DNA from: Pseudomonadota bacterium
GTDB taxonomy: Bacteria; Pseudomonadota; Gammaproteobacteria; Steroidobacterales; Steroidobacteraceae
Direction of reading: 5' to 3'
Assembly (NCBI GenBank): GCA_003242275.1
Contig: QGUX01000143.1
Coordinates: 1-8,760, forward strand
DNA: 8,760 bases
The translations under genes and the position numbers were made by a program. The notes below the pieces were generated by a model. It made no database searches, was not told where the DNA came from, and saw only the letters and a program-made list of their open reading frames with translations. Position 1 is the stretch's first letter; each line of letters begins with the position of its first letter. Positions 1 to 6,333 of the stretch are shown piece after piece.

Positions 1-797
1 ACTTCATCTCCATGCACCAGTACTTCCACAACCGCGACGACGACATCGCGAAGTTCTTCACCCACGTCGACAAGCTCGACCGCTACATCACCGAGGTGGC
101 GGCCATCGCCGACGCGGTGGCGGCGAAACGCCGCAGCAGCAAGCGCATCATGCTGTCGGTGGACGAGTGGAATGTCTGGTACAAGGCGCGCACGCCCGAG
201 GACCTGGCCAGGCCGGGCTGGCCGGTGGCGCCCAGGCTGCTCGAGGAGGTCTACAACTTCGAGGATGCGCTGGTGGTGGGCGGCGCGCTGATCACGCTGG
301 TGAAGCATGCCGACCGGGTGAAGACCGCCTGCCTGGCGCAGCTGGTCAATGCCATCGGCGCCATCCGCACCGAGACCGGCGGGCCGGCATGGCGGCAGAC
401 CATCTTCCATCCCTTCGCGCTGACCGCGCGCTTCGCCCGCGGCCGGGTGCTGCGCCTCACCACCGAGTGCGACACCTTCAGCGCCGGCGACTACCCGGAT
501 GCGCCCACCCTGCTCTCCACGGCCACCCATGACCCGGACACCGGCGCGGTGGCCGTGCTGGCGCTGAACCGCTCACGCGAACCCATGGCGTTCTCGGCCG
601 ACCTGCGCGGCTTCGGCCAGCTCGGGATTGCCGAGGGCGTCGAGCTGCACCACCCGGACATCAAGGCCGTGAACACGCGCGAGGCACCGGACACGGTGCG
701 GCCGGTGCCGCACCGCGAGTGTCGCGTCCGGGACGGGCGGCTCGAGGCGAGCCTCAAGCCGCTGTCCTGGAACCTGTTCGCGCTGCGCGCTGGCTAG
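1..797 (+). CDS. Alpha-L-arabinofuranosidase, GH51 family (C-terminal half, 5' end outside window)
   Basis: This is the C-terminal part of a GH51 alpha-L-arabinofuranosidase, which removes terminal arabinofuranosyl groups from arabinan, arabinoxylan and related oligosaccharides. The frame is open from the first base (first full codon at 3), so the ATG at 12 is internal. About 264 residues are visible of the roughly 500 usual for the family. The motif SVDEWNVWY is the GH51 signature around the catalytic nucleophile, whose Glu codon is at 165-167. The acid/base Glu lies upstream, outside the window. After the (beta/alpha)8 barrel end (YNFEDALVVGGALITL, then NAIGAIRTETGGPAWRQTIF) comes the C-terminal beta-sandwich, ending LSWNLFALRAG, the usual GH51 tail. 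No signal peptide can be judged. The TAG stop overlaps the stop of the convergent receptor gene. Family is confident; the exact substrate is not visible. Confidence 0.93.
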   Translation, partial: FISMHQYFHNRDDDIAKFFTHVDKLDRYITEVAAIADAVAAKRRSSKRIMLSVDEWNVWYKARTPEDLARPGWPVAPRLLEEVYNFEDALVVGGALITLVKHADRVKTACLAQLVNAIGAIRTETGGPAWRQTIFHPFALTARFARGRVLRLTTECDTFSAGDYPDAPTLLSTATHDPDTGAVAVLALNRSREPMAFSADLRGFGQLGIAEGVELHHPDIKAVNTREAPDTVRPVPHRECRVRDGRLEASLKPLSWNLFALRAG

Positions 798-3304
798 CGG
801 AAGCTCTTCGACACGGTCACGTACCACTCGCGCGGCTTGCCCGGCGTGCCCACCCGGCCGGTGGCCGGCGCGCCGGCGCGCGTGGTGGCGGAACCCTTCT
901 GCTGCCAGTAGAACTTGTCGAAGGCGTTGATCACGCCCGCCGCCACGCGCCAGCCGCCGTCCGCCGGATCCCAGGTGAGCCGCGCATTGACCAGCCCGTA
1001 GCCGCCGTTGCGGTCATCCGGGTCGCGCTGCGGCAGGCTGACGGTGCCGTTGGTGCGATAGGACTGGAACGACCAGTCCACGCGCGGCGTCAGGCTGGCG
1101 CCATTGGCCAGGCGGAAGATGTACTGCATGCCGGCGTTGAAGTTCCACTTCGGCTGCAGCACGGCCGAGGGATGACGATAGTTGATCGCCGTCGGATCGT
1201 CCTGGTCGCCCTTGAACTTGTTGTAGCCCACGGCGGCATTGATCATCCACTCGCGCACCGGGACCAGCGTGATCTCGGTCTCGAAGCCGCGCACCTCGCC
1301 GGGCGCCTGCATGTAGTAGAACCACGTCGTGCCATTGCGGGCCGAGCCGGCCTCCGGCGGCAGGTCGCCAGCTGGCGTGCCCGGCGGGCAGGGCTCGCCC
1401 GGGGCGAGTCCGAACACCGGCTCGCCCGGATCGACGCCATTGTTGACCTCGGTGCACTGGCGCGCGCCCACCTGCGTCAGGCGCTTGGCATAGTCCATCA
1501 GGAACACGGCCGAGTTGATGCGCAGGCGGCGGTCGAACAGCTCCAGCTTGGCACCGATCTCGTAGTTGGTCACCTCCTCGCCGTCCAGCGGCTGCAGCTG
1601 CTCGGGCGTGAAGATGCGCGGCGTGACCCCGGCGGAGGTGAAGCCGTCGGACACCGAGGCATACAGGAACAGGTCATCGGTGGCCTGGAAGTCGAGGCCG
1701 GCCTTGAAGCTCACGTGGTCGCTGCCGAACTTCAGCGGCGCCGGCGCCACGTACTGGCCCGGGCCGTAGTGCCTGAACCAGTTGGTCTTGGTCTCGTCCG
1801 AGTAGCGCAGGCCGCCCGAGAACGCCAGCCGGTCGGTGAGCTTGTAGTTCACGTGGCCGAACACCGAGGTGTTCTCGGTGGTGTACAGGTCGTCGGCGGT
1901 GAAGCGCAGGTTGAAGGTGACGAAGTTGGCCAGGTAGTAGGAGCGGCTGCGCGAGTCGTAGTAGAACGCGCCCAGCGTCCAGTCCAGCCTGTCATCGAGC
2001 GCAAGGCCCGAGAGCTGCGCCTCGGCCTGGTACTGCCGGTGCTCCTGCAGGCTCGGCGTCTGCAGCAGCTCGAAGGGCGTCAGGTCGCTGTCGTTGATCC
2101 AGGTGGTGTCGTAGGTGCGGTAACCGGTGATGAACTTCAGGTGCACCTTGTCGGTGAAGTCGTAGTCGGCCGTGCCCGATACGCCCCAGACGTGCAGGCG
2201 CACGTTCGGGTCGTAGGAGGTGCCATCGACGATGTTGCCGTAGGTGGCGAAATTCGTGTACGGGTCCGGCGACACCATGGCGGCCTCCATCTGCGTGATG
2301 TCGAGGCCGTAGCGGTCCAGGATGGTGGCGGCGTAGCCGGTGTCGTTGCGGGCGATGAGCTGCGCCTCCACCGGCGGGTCGGAGATCATGCTGGAGTATT
2401 CCCCGGCGAGGTTCAGCTCGAGCCGCTCGCTGGGCAGGTAGCGCAGCTGCCCCCGCAGTCCGACGGACTCCGATCCGCCCAGGCTCCCCAGTTCGCAACC
2501 CTCGCGCGGGTCCAGCGTCTGCGGGAAGTAGGTATCCTGCGGGCTGCCCGGCGTCACCGCCACCCCGCCCGCGCCGATGCCGTCGCCGATGCCGGCCAGC
2601 TCGGGCGTGCCGCGGCGAATCATCTCGCAGGTGAAATCCAGCCGCCGGCCAAAGCCGTCCTGCCGGCGCGCGATGCCCGACACGCGCGCGAACAGCTTCT
2701 CCGGGACCAGCGTGAAGTTGGCCACGCCCTTGATGTCGACGCGGTCGCGCGAACCGAAGGTGGCATCGAGGGAGGCGCCGTCCTGCCCGTCCGGCTTGCG
2801 CGAGATCAGGCGCACCGCGCCGCCCATGGTGTTGATGCCGAACAGCGTGCCCTGCGGGCCGCGCAGCACCTCCACGCGCTCCAGGTCGAGCAGGTCCATG
2901 GTCGCGCCGGTCAGCGTGCCGTGGTAGATGTCGTCGATGTAGATGCCCACCGTGGGCTCGAACGAATAGCTGAAGTCGCCCTGGATCAGGCCGCGCATGC
3001 CGATGGTCTGCGTCGGGCCGTAGTTGCTGACCGACTGGCGGATGAAGGCATTGGGCACCGTCGCGCCCAGGTCGCTGACGTTCACCGCGCTGCGGGCCTC
3101 GAGGTCCTCGGCGGTGAAGGCGGAGATGGCGATGGGCGTGGATTGCAGGCTTTCCTCGCGGAAGCGGGCCGTGACCACGACTTCCTCCAGCACCTCCTGT
3201 GTCTCGGACGGCTCGGCGGAGAAGGACGCAGGTGAATGGATCGCCAGTGCGACCGCACCAGCGACGAACGACAGACGGGAACGCGCAGCATGAGAACGCG
3301 ACAT
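794..3304 (-). CDS. TonB-dependent outer-membrane receptor
   Basis: This is an outer-membrane active transporter of 836 residues, powered by TonB-ExbBD. A signal peptide (about residues 1-30, ending SFSA) precedes a TonB-box-like segment EEVVVTAR (about 40-47). The plug domain follows (about 50-175) with IGMRG, the GIYIDDIY strand, LERVEVLRGPQGTLFG and GGAVRLISRKP, all hallmarks of the family. The rest is a 22-strand-type barrel ending in EWYVTVSKSFR. There is no N-terminal signalling (STN) extension, so direct sigma/anti-sigma coupling is unlikely. Two loop cysteine pairs (226/270 and 617/639) could form disulfides. The ATG at 3304 is chosen because a signal peptide starts there and a G-run lies just upstream. 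A GTG at 3346 would add 14 residues that do not suit a signal peptide. The ligand is unknown: siderophore, oligosaccharide (given the convergent arabinofuranosidase) or another compound. Confidence 0.95.
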   Translation of the reverse strand: MSRSHAARSRLSFVAGAVALAIHSPASFSAEPSETQEVLEEVVVTARFREESLQSTPIAISAFTAEDLEARSAVNVSDLGATVPNAFIRQSVSNYGPTQTIGMRGLIQGDFSYSFEPTVGIYIDDIYHGTLTGATMDLLDLERVEVLRGPQGTLFGINTMGGAVRLISRKPDGQDGASLDATFGSRDRVDIKGVANFTLVPEKLFARVSGIARRQDGFGRRLDFTCEMIRRGTPELAGIGDGIGAGGVAVTPGSPQDTYFPQTLDPREGCELGSLGGSESVGLRGQLRYLPSERLELNLAGEYSSMISDPPVEAQLIARNDTGYAATILDRYGLDITQMEAAMVSPDPYTNFATYGNIVDGTSYDPNVRLHVWGVSGTADYDFTDKVHLKFITGYRTYDTTWINDSDLTPFELLQTPSLQEHRQYQAEAQLSGLALDDRLDWTLGAFYYDSRSRSYYLANFVTFNLRFTADDLYTTENTSVFGHVNYKLTDRLAFSGGLRYSDETKTNWFRHYGPGQYVAPAPLKFGSDHVSFKAGLDFQATDDLFLYASVSDGFTSAGVTPRIFTPEQLQPLDGEEVTNYEIGAKLELFDRRLRINSAVFLMDYAKRLTQVGARQCTEVNNGVDPGEPVFGLAPGEPCPPGTPAGDLPPEAGSARNGTTWFYYMQAPGEVRGFETEITLVPVREWMINAAVGYNKFKGDQDDPTAINYRHPSAVLQPKWNFNAGMQYIFRLANGASLTPRVDWSFQSYRTNGTVSLPQRDPDDRNGGYGLVNARLTWDPADGGWRVAAGVINAFDKFYWQQKGSATTRAGAPATGRVGTPGKPREWYVTVSKSFR

Positions 3305-3335
3305 CACACCCCCCGGTATGACTTGTCTTGTTGCA

Positions 3336-3355
3336 CGACCGGTCACCGCCGGTCG
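3336..3355. repeat. Inverted repeat in the leader of the TonB receptor gene (7-bp arms, 6-base loop)
   Basis: The arms cgaccgg (3336-3342) and ccggtcg (3349-3355) are perfectly complementary around tcaccg. The repeat lies about 31 bases upstream of the receptor ATG. In minus-strand RNA it would form a GC-rich hairpin ahead of the ribosome site. No U-run follows, so it does not look like a classic terminator. It could be an operator, a leader structure, or chance in GC-rich DNA. Confidence 0.5.
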
Positions 3356-3393
3356 CCTGCCCCTGAAGATGGCACGCGGGGGGCGGGGCAGGC
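3355..3393 (-). terminator. Possible terminator-like inverted repeat after the hibernation gene (9-bp arms, 21-base loop)
   Basis: The arms gcctgcccc (3355-3363) and ggggcaggc (3385-3393) are perfectly complementary and begin 9 bases beyond the stop of the HPF/RaiA-like gene. The loop is long and no T-run follows, so an intrinsic terminator is uncertain. It might be an RNA 3'-end stabiliser or a Rho-independent-like pause. It abuts the next inverted repeat at base 3355. Confidence 0.35.
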
Positions 3394-3402
3394 AAGCGGC
3401 GC

Positions 3403-3729
3403 TCAGGCCGGGGGCGAGCGGTCGTGCAGCCGGCCCAGGTCGTGCTCGATCAGCCGGTACAGCTTCTCGGTCGCCCCGACCATCGCCTGGCGCATGGTCG
3501 CCGAATGCTCGGTGACCACGTAGGGCGGACGTCCCTCCACGCGGGCTTCCACCGTGCAGCGCTTGTGGTCCGCGCCGCCCTTCTCGGCGTTCTCGTCGCT
3601 CATGTGCACTTCGACGCGGGTGATCTGGTGGGCGAAGCGCGCCAGTTCCCGCTCCAGGTAGGCGGACACGCTGGTGCCAAGCGCTTCCGTGGCCCTGACG
3701 TTCTCGCCGCCGTTGACCCTGATCTGCAT
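3403..3729 (-). CDS. HPF/RaiA-family ribosome-associated (hibernation-type) protein
   Basis: This is a 108-residue protein of the short HPF/RaiA (sigma-54 modulation/S30EA) family. Members bind the 30S decoding region and inactivate or protect ribosomes when growth slows. What is seen is MQIRVNGGENV, ITRVEVHMSDENAEKGG, the basic DHKRCTVEARVEGRPPYVV stretch and a C-terminal amphipathic helix, the beta-alpha-beta-beta-beta-alpha pattern of the fold. There is no long C-terminal dimerisation domain, so this is a short form. The ATG at 3729 is chosen because AGGAG (3738-3742) lies 8 bases upstream and the family starts there. The frame stays open to 3819, but that stretch is the divergent promoter region. 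It is divergent to the spermidine-synthase-like gene and 98 bases upstream of the TonB receptor. Whether it acts like RaiA (70S inhibition) or HPF (100S dimers) cannot be told. Confidence 0.9.
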   Translation of the reverse strand: MQIRVNGGENVRATEALGTSVSAYLERELARFAHQITRVEVHMSDENAEKGGADHKRCTVEARVEGRPPYVVTEHSATMRQAMVGATEKLYRLIEHDLGRLHDRSPPA

Positions 3730-3766
3730 GTCCGGGACTCCTCGCCGCAGGTGCTGTGGATCAGGA

Positions 3767-3772
3767 AGTATA
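3767..3772 (-). promoter_or_regulatory. Candidate -10 element for the HPF/RaiA-like gene
   Basis: On the minus strand this reads TATACT, one mismatch from the sigma-70 -10 consensus. It sits 38 bases upstream of the ATG in an otherwise GC-rich gap. No good -35 hexamer lies 16-18 bases upstream, and I see no clear sigma-54 -24/-12 pair. It is therefore weak evidence of a promoter, possibly activator-dependent. Confidence 0.35.
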
Positions 3773-3793
3773 GGTGCTGCTAGTCTGCACCGC

Positions 3794-3815
3794 GTATCCG
3801 GACCAATCCGGATAC
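3794..3815. promoter_or_regulatory. Perfect 9+4+9 inverted repeat in the divergent intergenic region (candidate operator or leader hairpin)
   Basis: The arms gtatccgga (3794-3802) and tccggatac (3807-3815) are exact reverse complements separated by ccaa. The repeat lies between the divergent HPF/RaiA-like and spermidine-synthase-like genes, 31 bases upstream of the latter's GTG. As DNA it is a 22-base dyad of a size typical for a dimeric regulator. As plus-strand RNA it would be a 9-bp stem with a tetraloop in the 5' leader. No T-run follows, so a terminator is unlikely. Confidence 0.6.
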
Positions 3816-3834
3816 CCAAGCGAAAAGAACCACC

Positions 3835-3840
3835 GGGGGA
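3835..3840 (+). promoter_or_regulatory. Ribosome binding site that decides the start of the spermidine-synthase-like gene
   Basis: The sequence ggggga ends 6 bases before the GTG at 3847 but only 3 bases before an in-frame TTG at 3844. The spacing favours the GTG. No ATG is available near the start of the conserved reading frame. Confidence 0.55.
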
Positions 3841-3846
3841 TCATTG

Positions 3847-6333
3847 GTGCCTGCCTCTCCAGAAGTGGCCGCCGCGCGCGGCCGGAACGCCCTCCTGCCC
3901 CTGTTCCTGTTCAGCGGCTGCGCGGCCCTCATCTACGAGGTGGTCTGGTACCAGTCGCTGGCGCTGGTCATCGGCAGCAGCGCGGTGTCGATGGCGGTGG
4001 TGCTGGCCACCTACATGGGCGGCATGGGCGTGGGAAGCCTGGCCTACCTGCGCTGGCGCGGACGCTTCGGGCACCCGCTGCGCATCTACGCGCAGCTCGA
4101 ACTGGTGATCGCGGTGTCGGCCCTGCTGGTGCTGTACGTGCTGCCCTGGGCGGGCGGCCTGTACACGGCCGTGGGCGGCGGCGGCTTCCGCGGCATCCTG
4201 CTGCGGGGACTGTTCTGCGTCCTGTTCCTGCTGCCGCCCACCATGGCCATGGGCGCGACGCTGCCCGCCGCCGCGGGCTGGCTGCGATCGACGCCGGAGG
4301 GCGTCAGCCGCGCCGGCTTCTACTACTCGGCCAACATCGCCGGCGGCGTCATCGGATGCCTGCTGGCGGGCTTCCTGCTGCTGCGCGTGTACGACATCCA
4401 CACCGCCACCTGGGTGGGCGTGGCGCTGAACGTGCTGGTGGCGGGCGTGGCCTTCATGCTCTCGCGCCTGACACCGGCGGCGCCGGTGGAATCCGCGGGA
4501 GGCGCGACCGCAGCACAGGCCTCCGCCGCCGCGGACCATGTCCAGGCTGCGGCGCGGAAGCTTCCCGCGTGGCGGGACCCGCACGTGGCCGCCTATGTGG
4601 CCATCGGCATCAGCGGCGCGTGTGCGCTGGGCGCGCAGGTGATCTGGACGCGCAATCTCGCGCTGCTGCTGGGTGGCACGGTGTACACCTTCTCGCTGAT
4701 CCTGGGCACCATGCTGCTGGGCCTGGGCATGGGCAGCAGTCTCGGCTCGATCGCGGCGCGCACGGTGCGCGATGCCGGGCGCGCGCTGGCGCTCTGCCAG
4801 GGACTGGCCATCGCCGGGCTGGGCTGGGCGGCGTGGATGATCAGCGACAACCTCCCCTACTGGCCGGTGAACCCGGGCAACGCGCCGTCGCCGTGGTACC
4901 TGCACCAGCTCGACTTCCTGCGCAGCTTCCTGGTGGTGCTGCCGGCCTCGCTGTGCTGGGGCGCGAGCTTCCCGCTGGCGCTGGCCGCCGTGGCCGACGG
5001 GCGCGGCAACAGCAGCGCCGCCGTGGCGCGCGTGTATGCGTCCAACACCGCGGGCGCCATCGTCGGCGCCCTGGCGGCCGGGCTGGTGCTGGTGGCGTGG
5101 CTGGGCACCCAGCAGACCCAGCGGTTGATGATGGTGCTGGCGCTGCTGGCGGCCCTGCTGCTGGTGCTGGCACCGGCCGGGCACGCGCAGGCCGCCGCGC
5201 GCTCATCGCGCGCCGGTTCGCTCGCGGTCGGCGCCATCGCGGTGGCGCTGTTCGTCCTCTGCCTGCCCATCGTGCACAAGCTGCCCGGCGTGCTCATCGG
5301 CTACGGCCGCTGGACGGTGACCTGGCTGCCCGAACCCGGGGAATTCCTCTACGTCGGCGAGGGCCTGAACTCCACGCTGGCCGTGTCGCGCAAGCGTGAC
5401 GGCACGCTCAACTACCACAACGCCGGCAAGGTGCAGGCCTCGAGCCATCCGGACGACATGCGGCTGCAGCGCATGCTGGGTCACCTGACCACGCTGCTGG
5501 CGAAGGACCCGAAGAACGTGCTGGTGATCGGCAGCGGCGCCGGCGTCACCGCCGGCGCGGTGAGCGTCAACCCGGACGTGAGGACGCAGACCATCGCCGA
5601 GATCGAACCGCTGGTGCCCGAGGTGGTCAGCGTGTTCTTCGGCGAGCAGAACCACGACGTGATCAACAACCCGAAGGTGAAGATCCGCATCGACGACGCG
5701 CGGCACTTCCTGCTCACCACCGACGAGAAATTCGACGCCATCACCGCCGATCCCTTCGACGCCTGGGTCAAGGGCGCCGCCTCGCTGAACACGCTGGAGT
5801 TCTACGCCGAGATGAAGCGGCACCTGAACCCCGGCGGCGTGGTCACGGCCTGGCTGCCCTTCTACGAGACCACGATGGAGGCCATCCGCAGCGAGATCGC
5901 CACCTTCATCGAGGCCTTCCCGCACGTGCTGATCTTCGGCAACACCACCGGCGGACAGGGCTACGACGGCGTGATGGTGGGCTCGATGGAGCCGTTCGCG
6001 ATCGACGTGTCCGCGATGCACGAGCGGCTCACCAGCCCCGAATACGCGCGGGTGCTGCGCTCGCTGCAGGAGGTCGGCTACGGCTCGGTGGAACTGCTGC
6101 TGGGCACCTTCGCCGCCACCGGCGAGCAGCTGCGCCCCTGGGTGGAGGGCGCGGAGATCAACCGCGACCGCAACCTGCGCCTGCAGTACCTCGCCGGACT
6201 CGGCGTGAACAACTACCAGCAGGCCGGCATCTATGCCGAGATCCTGCGCCAGGGCAGCTGGCCCGACGGCGTGTTCACCGGCGAGCTGTCGATGCTGTCG
6301 CGGCTGAGGTCCGAGGTGATGTCGCGGCGCTGA
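3847..6333 (+). CDS. Fused membrane (MFS-like) / spermidine-synthase-like protein
   Basis: This 828-residue protein joins an N-terminal membrane domain to a C-terminal spermidine-synthase-like Rossmann domain. Membrane half A (about 14-205) has LIYEVVW (28-34), GATLPA (136-141) and YYSANIAGGVIG (159-170). Half B (about 247-478) repeats them as LGAQVIW (261-267), GASFP (372-376) and VYASNTAGAIVG (396-407), a tandem duplication. A charged Ala-rich linker joins the halves. The soluble domain (about 484-828) has GKVQASS (527-533), the nucleotide loop VIGSGAGVTAG (near 560-570), EIE (585-587), DDAR (616-619) and ADPFDA (634-639). Both acidic positions equivalent to the catalytic DSTD of spermidine synthase appear kept. 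The GGGDG loop Asp and the YHE motif are not. True polyamine synthesis is therefore unproven; the family is often annotated as spermidine synthase with unknown membrane function. The GTG start is chosen by ribosome-site spacing. The TGA abuts the next gene's stop. Confidence 0.88.
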   Translation: MPASPEVAAARGRNALLPLFLFSGCAALIYEVVWYQSLALVIGSSAVSMAVVLATYMGGMGVGSLAYLRWRGRFGHPLRIYAQLELVIAVSALLVLYVLPWAGGLYTAVGGGGFRGILLRGLFCVLFLLPPTMAMGATLPAAAGWLRSTPEGVSRAGFYYSANIAGGVIGCLLAGFLLLRVYDIHTATWVGVALNVLVAGVAFMLSRLTPAAPVESAGGATAAQASAAADHVQAAARKLPAWRDPHVAAYVAIGISGACALGAQVIWTRNLALLLGGTVYTFSLILGTMLLGLGMGSSLGSIAARTVRDAGRALALCQGLAIAGLGWAAWMISDNLPYWPVNPGNAPSPWYLHQLDFLRSFLVVLPASLCWGASFPLALAAVADGRGNSSAAVARVYASNTAGAIVGALAAGLVLVAWLGTQQTQRLMMVLALLAALLLVLAPAGHAQAAARSSRAGSLAVGAIAVALFVLCLPIVHKLPGVLIGYGRWTVTWLPEPGEFLYVGEGLNSTLAVSRKRDGTLNYHNAGKVQASSHPDDMRLQRMLGHLTTLLAKDPKNVLVIGSGAGVTAGAVSVNPDVRTQTIAEIEPLVPEVVSVFFGEQNHDVINNPKVKIRIDDARHFLLTTDEKFDAITADPFDAWVKGAASLNTLEFYAEMKRHLNPGGVVTAWLPFYETTMEAIRSEIATFIEAFPHVLIFGNTTGGQGYDGVMVGSMEPFAIDVSAMHERLTSPEYARVLRSLQEVGYGSVELLLGTFAATGEQLRPWVEGAEINRDRNLRLQYLAGLGVNNYQQAGIYAEILRQGSWPDGVFTGELSMLSRLRSEVMSRR

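Noticed and set aside
719..3235. An 838-codon open frame on the plus strand antisense to the TonB receptor gene
   Set aside because: Its product is rich in Arg, Ala, Val and Gly with no recognisable domain, while the minus strand encodes a textbook receptor. Long antisense frames arise readily in high-GC genes with few stop-forming codons.
1992..3395. A 467-codon minus-strand frame overlapping the receptor gene in another phase
   Set aside because: The translation is a low-complexity Arg/Pro/Gly/His sequence, a frame-shifted shadow of the receptor.
3730..3819. N-terminal extension of the HPF/RaiA-like protein by 30 residues
   Set aside because: The homologous part begins at MQIRVNG with a well-spaced AGGAG. 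The extension would occupy the divergent promoter region and contains no conserved sequence.
3774..5399. A 541-codon plus-strand frame and a 447-codon minus-strand frame over the spermidine-synthase-like gene
   Set aside because: Both are compositionally biased shadows. The 828-residue frame carries duplicated membrane motifs and enzyme motifs throughout.
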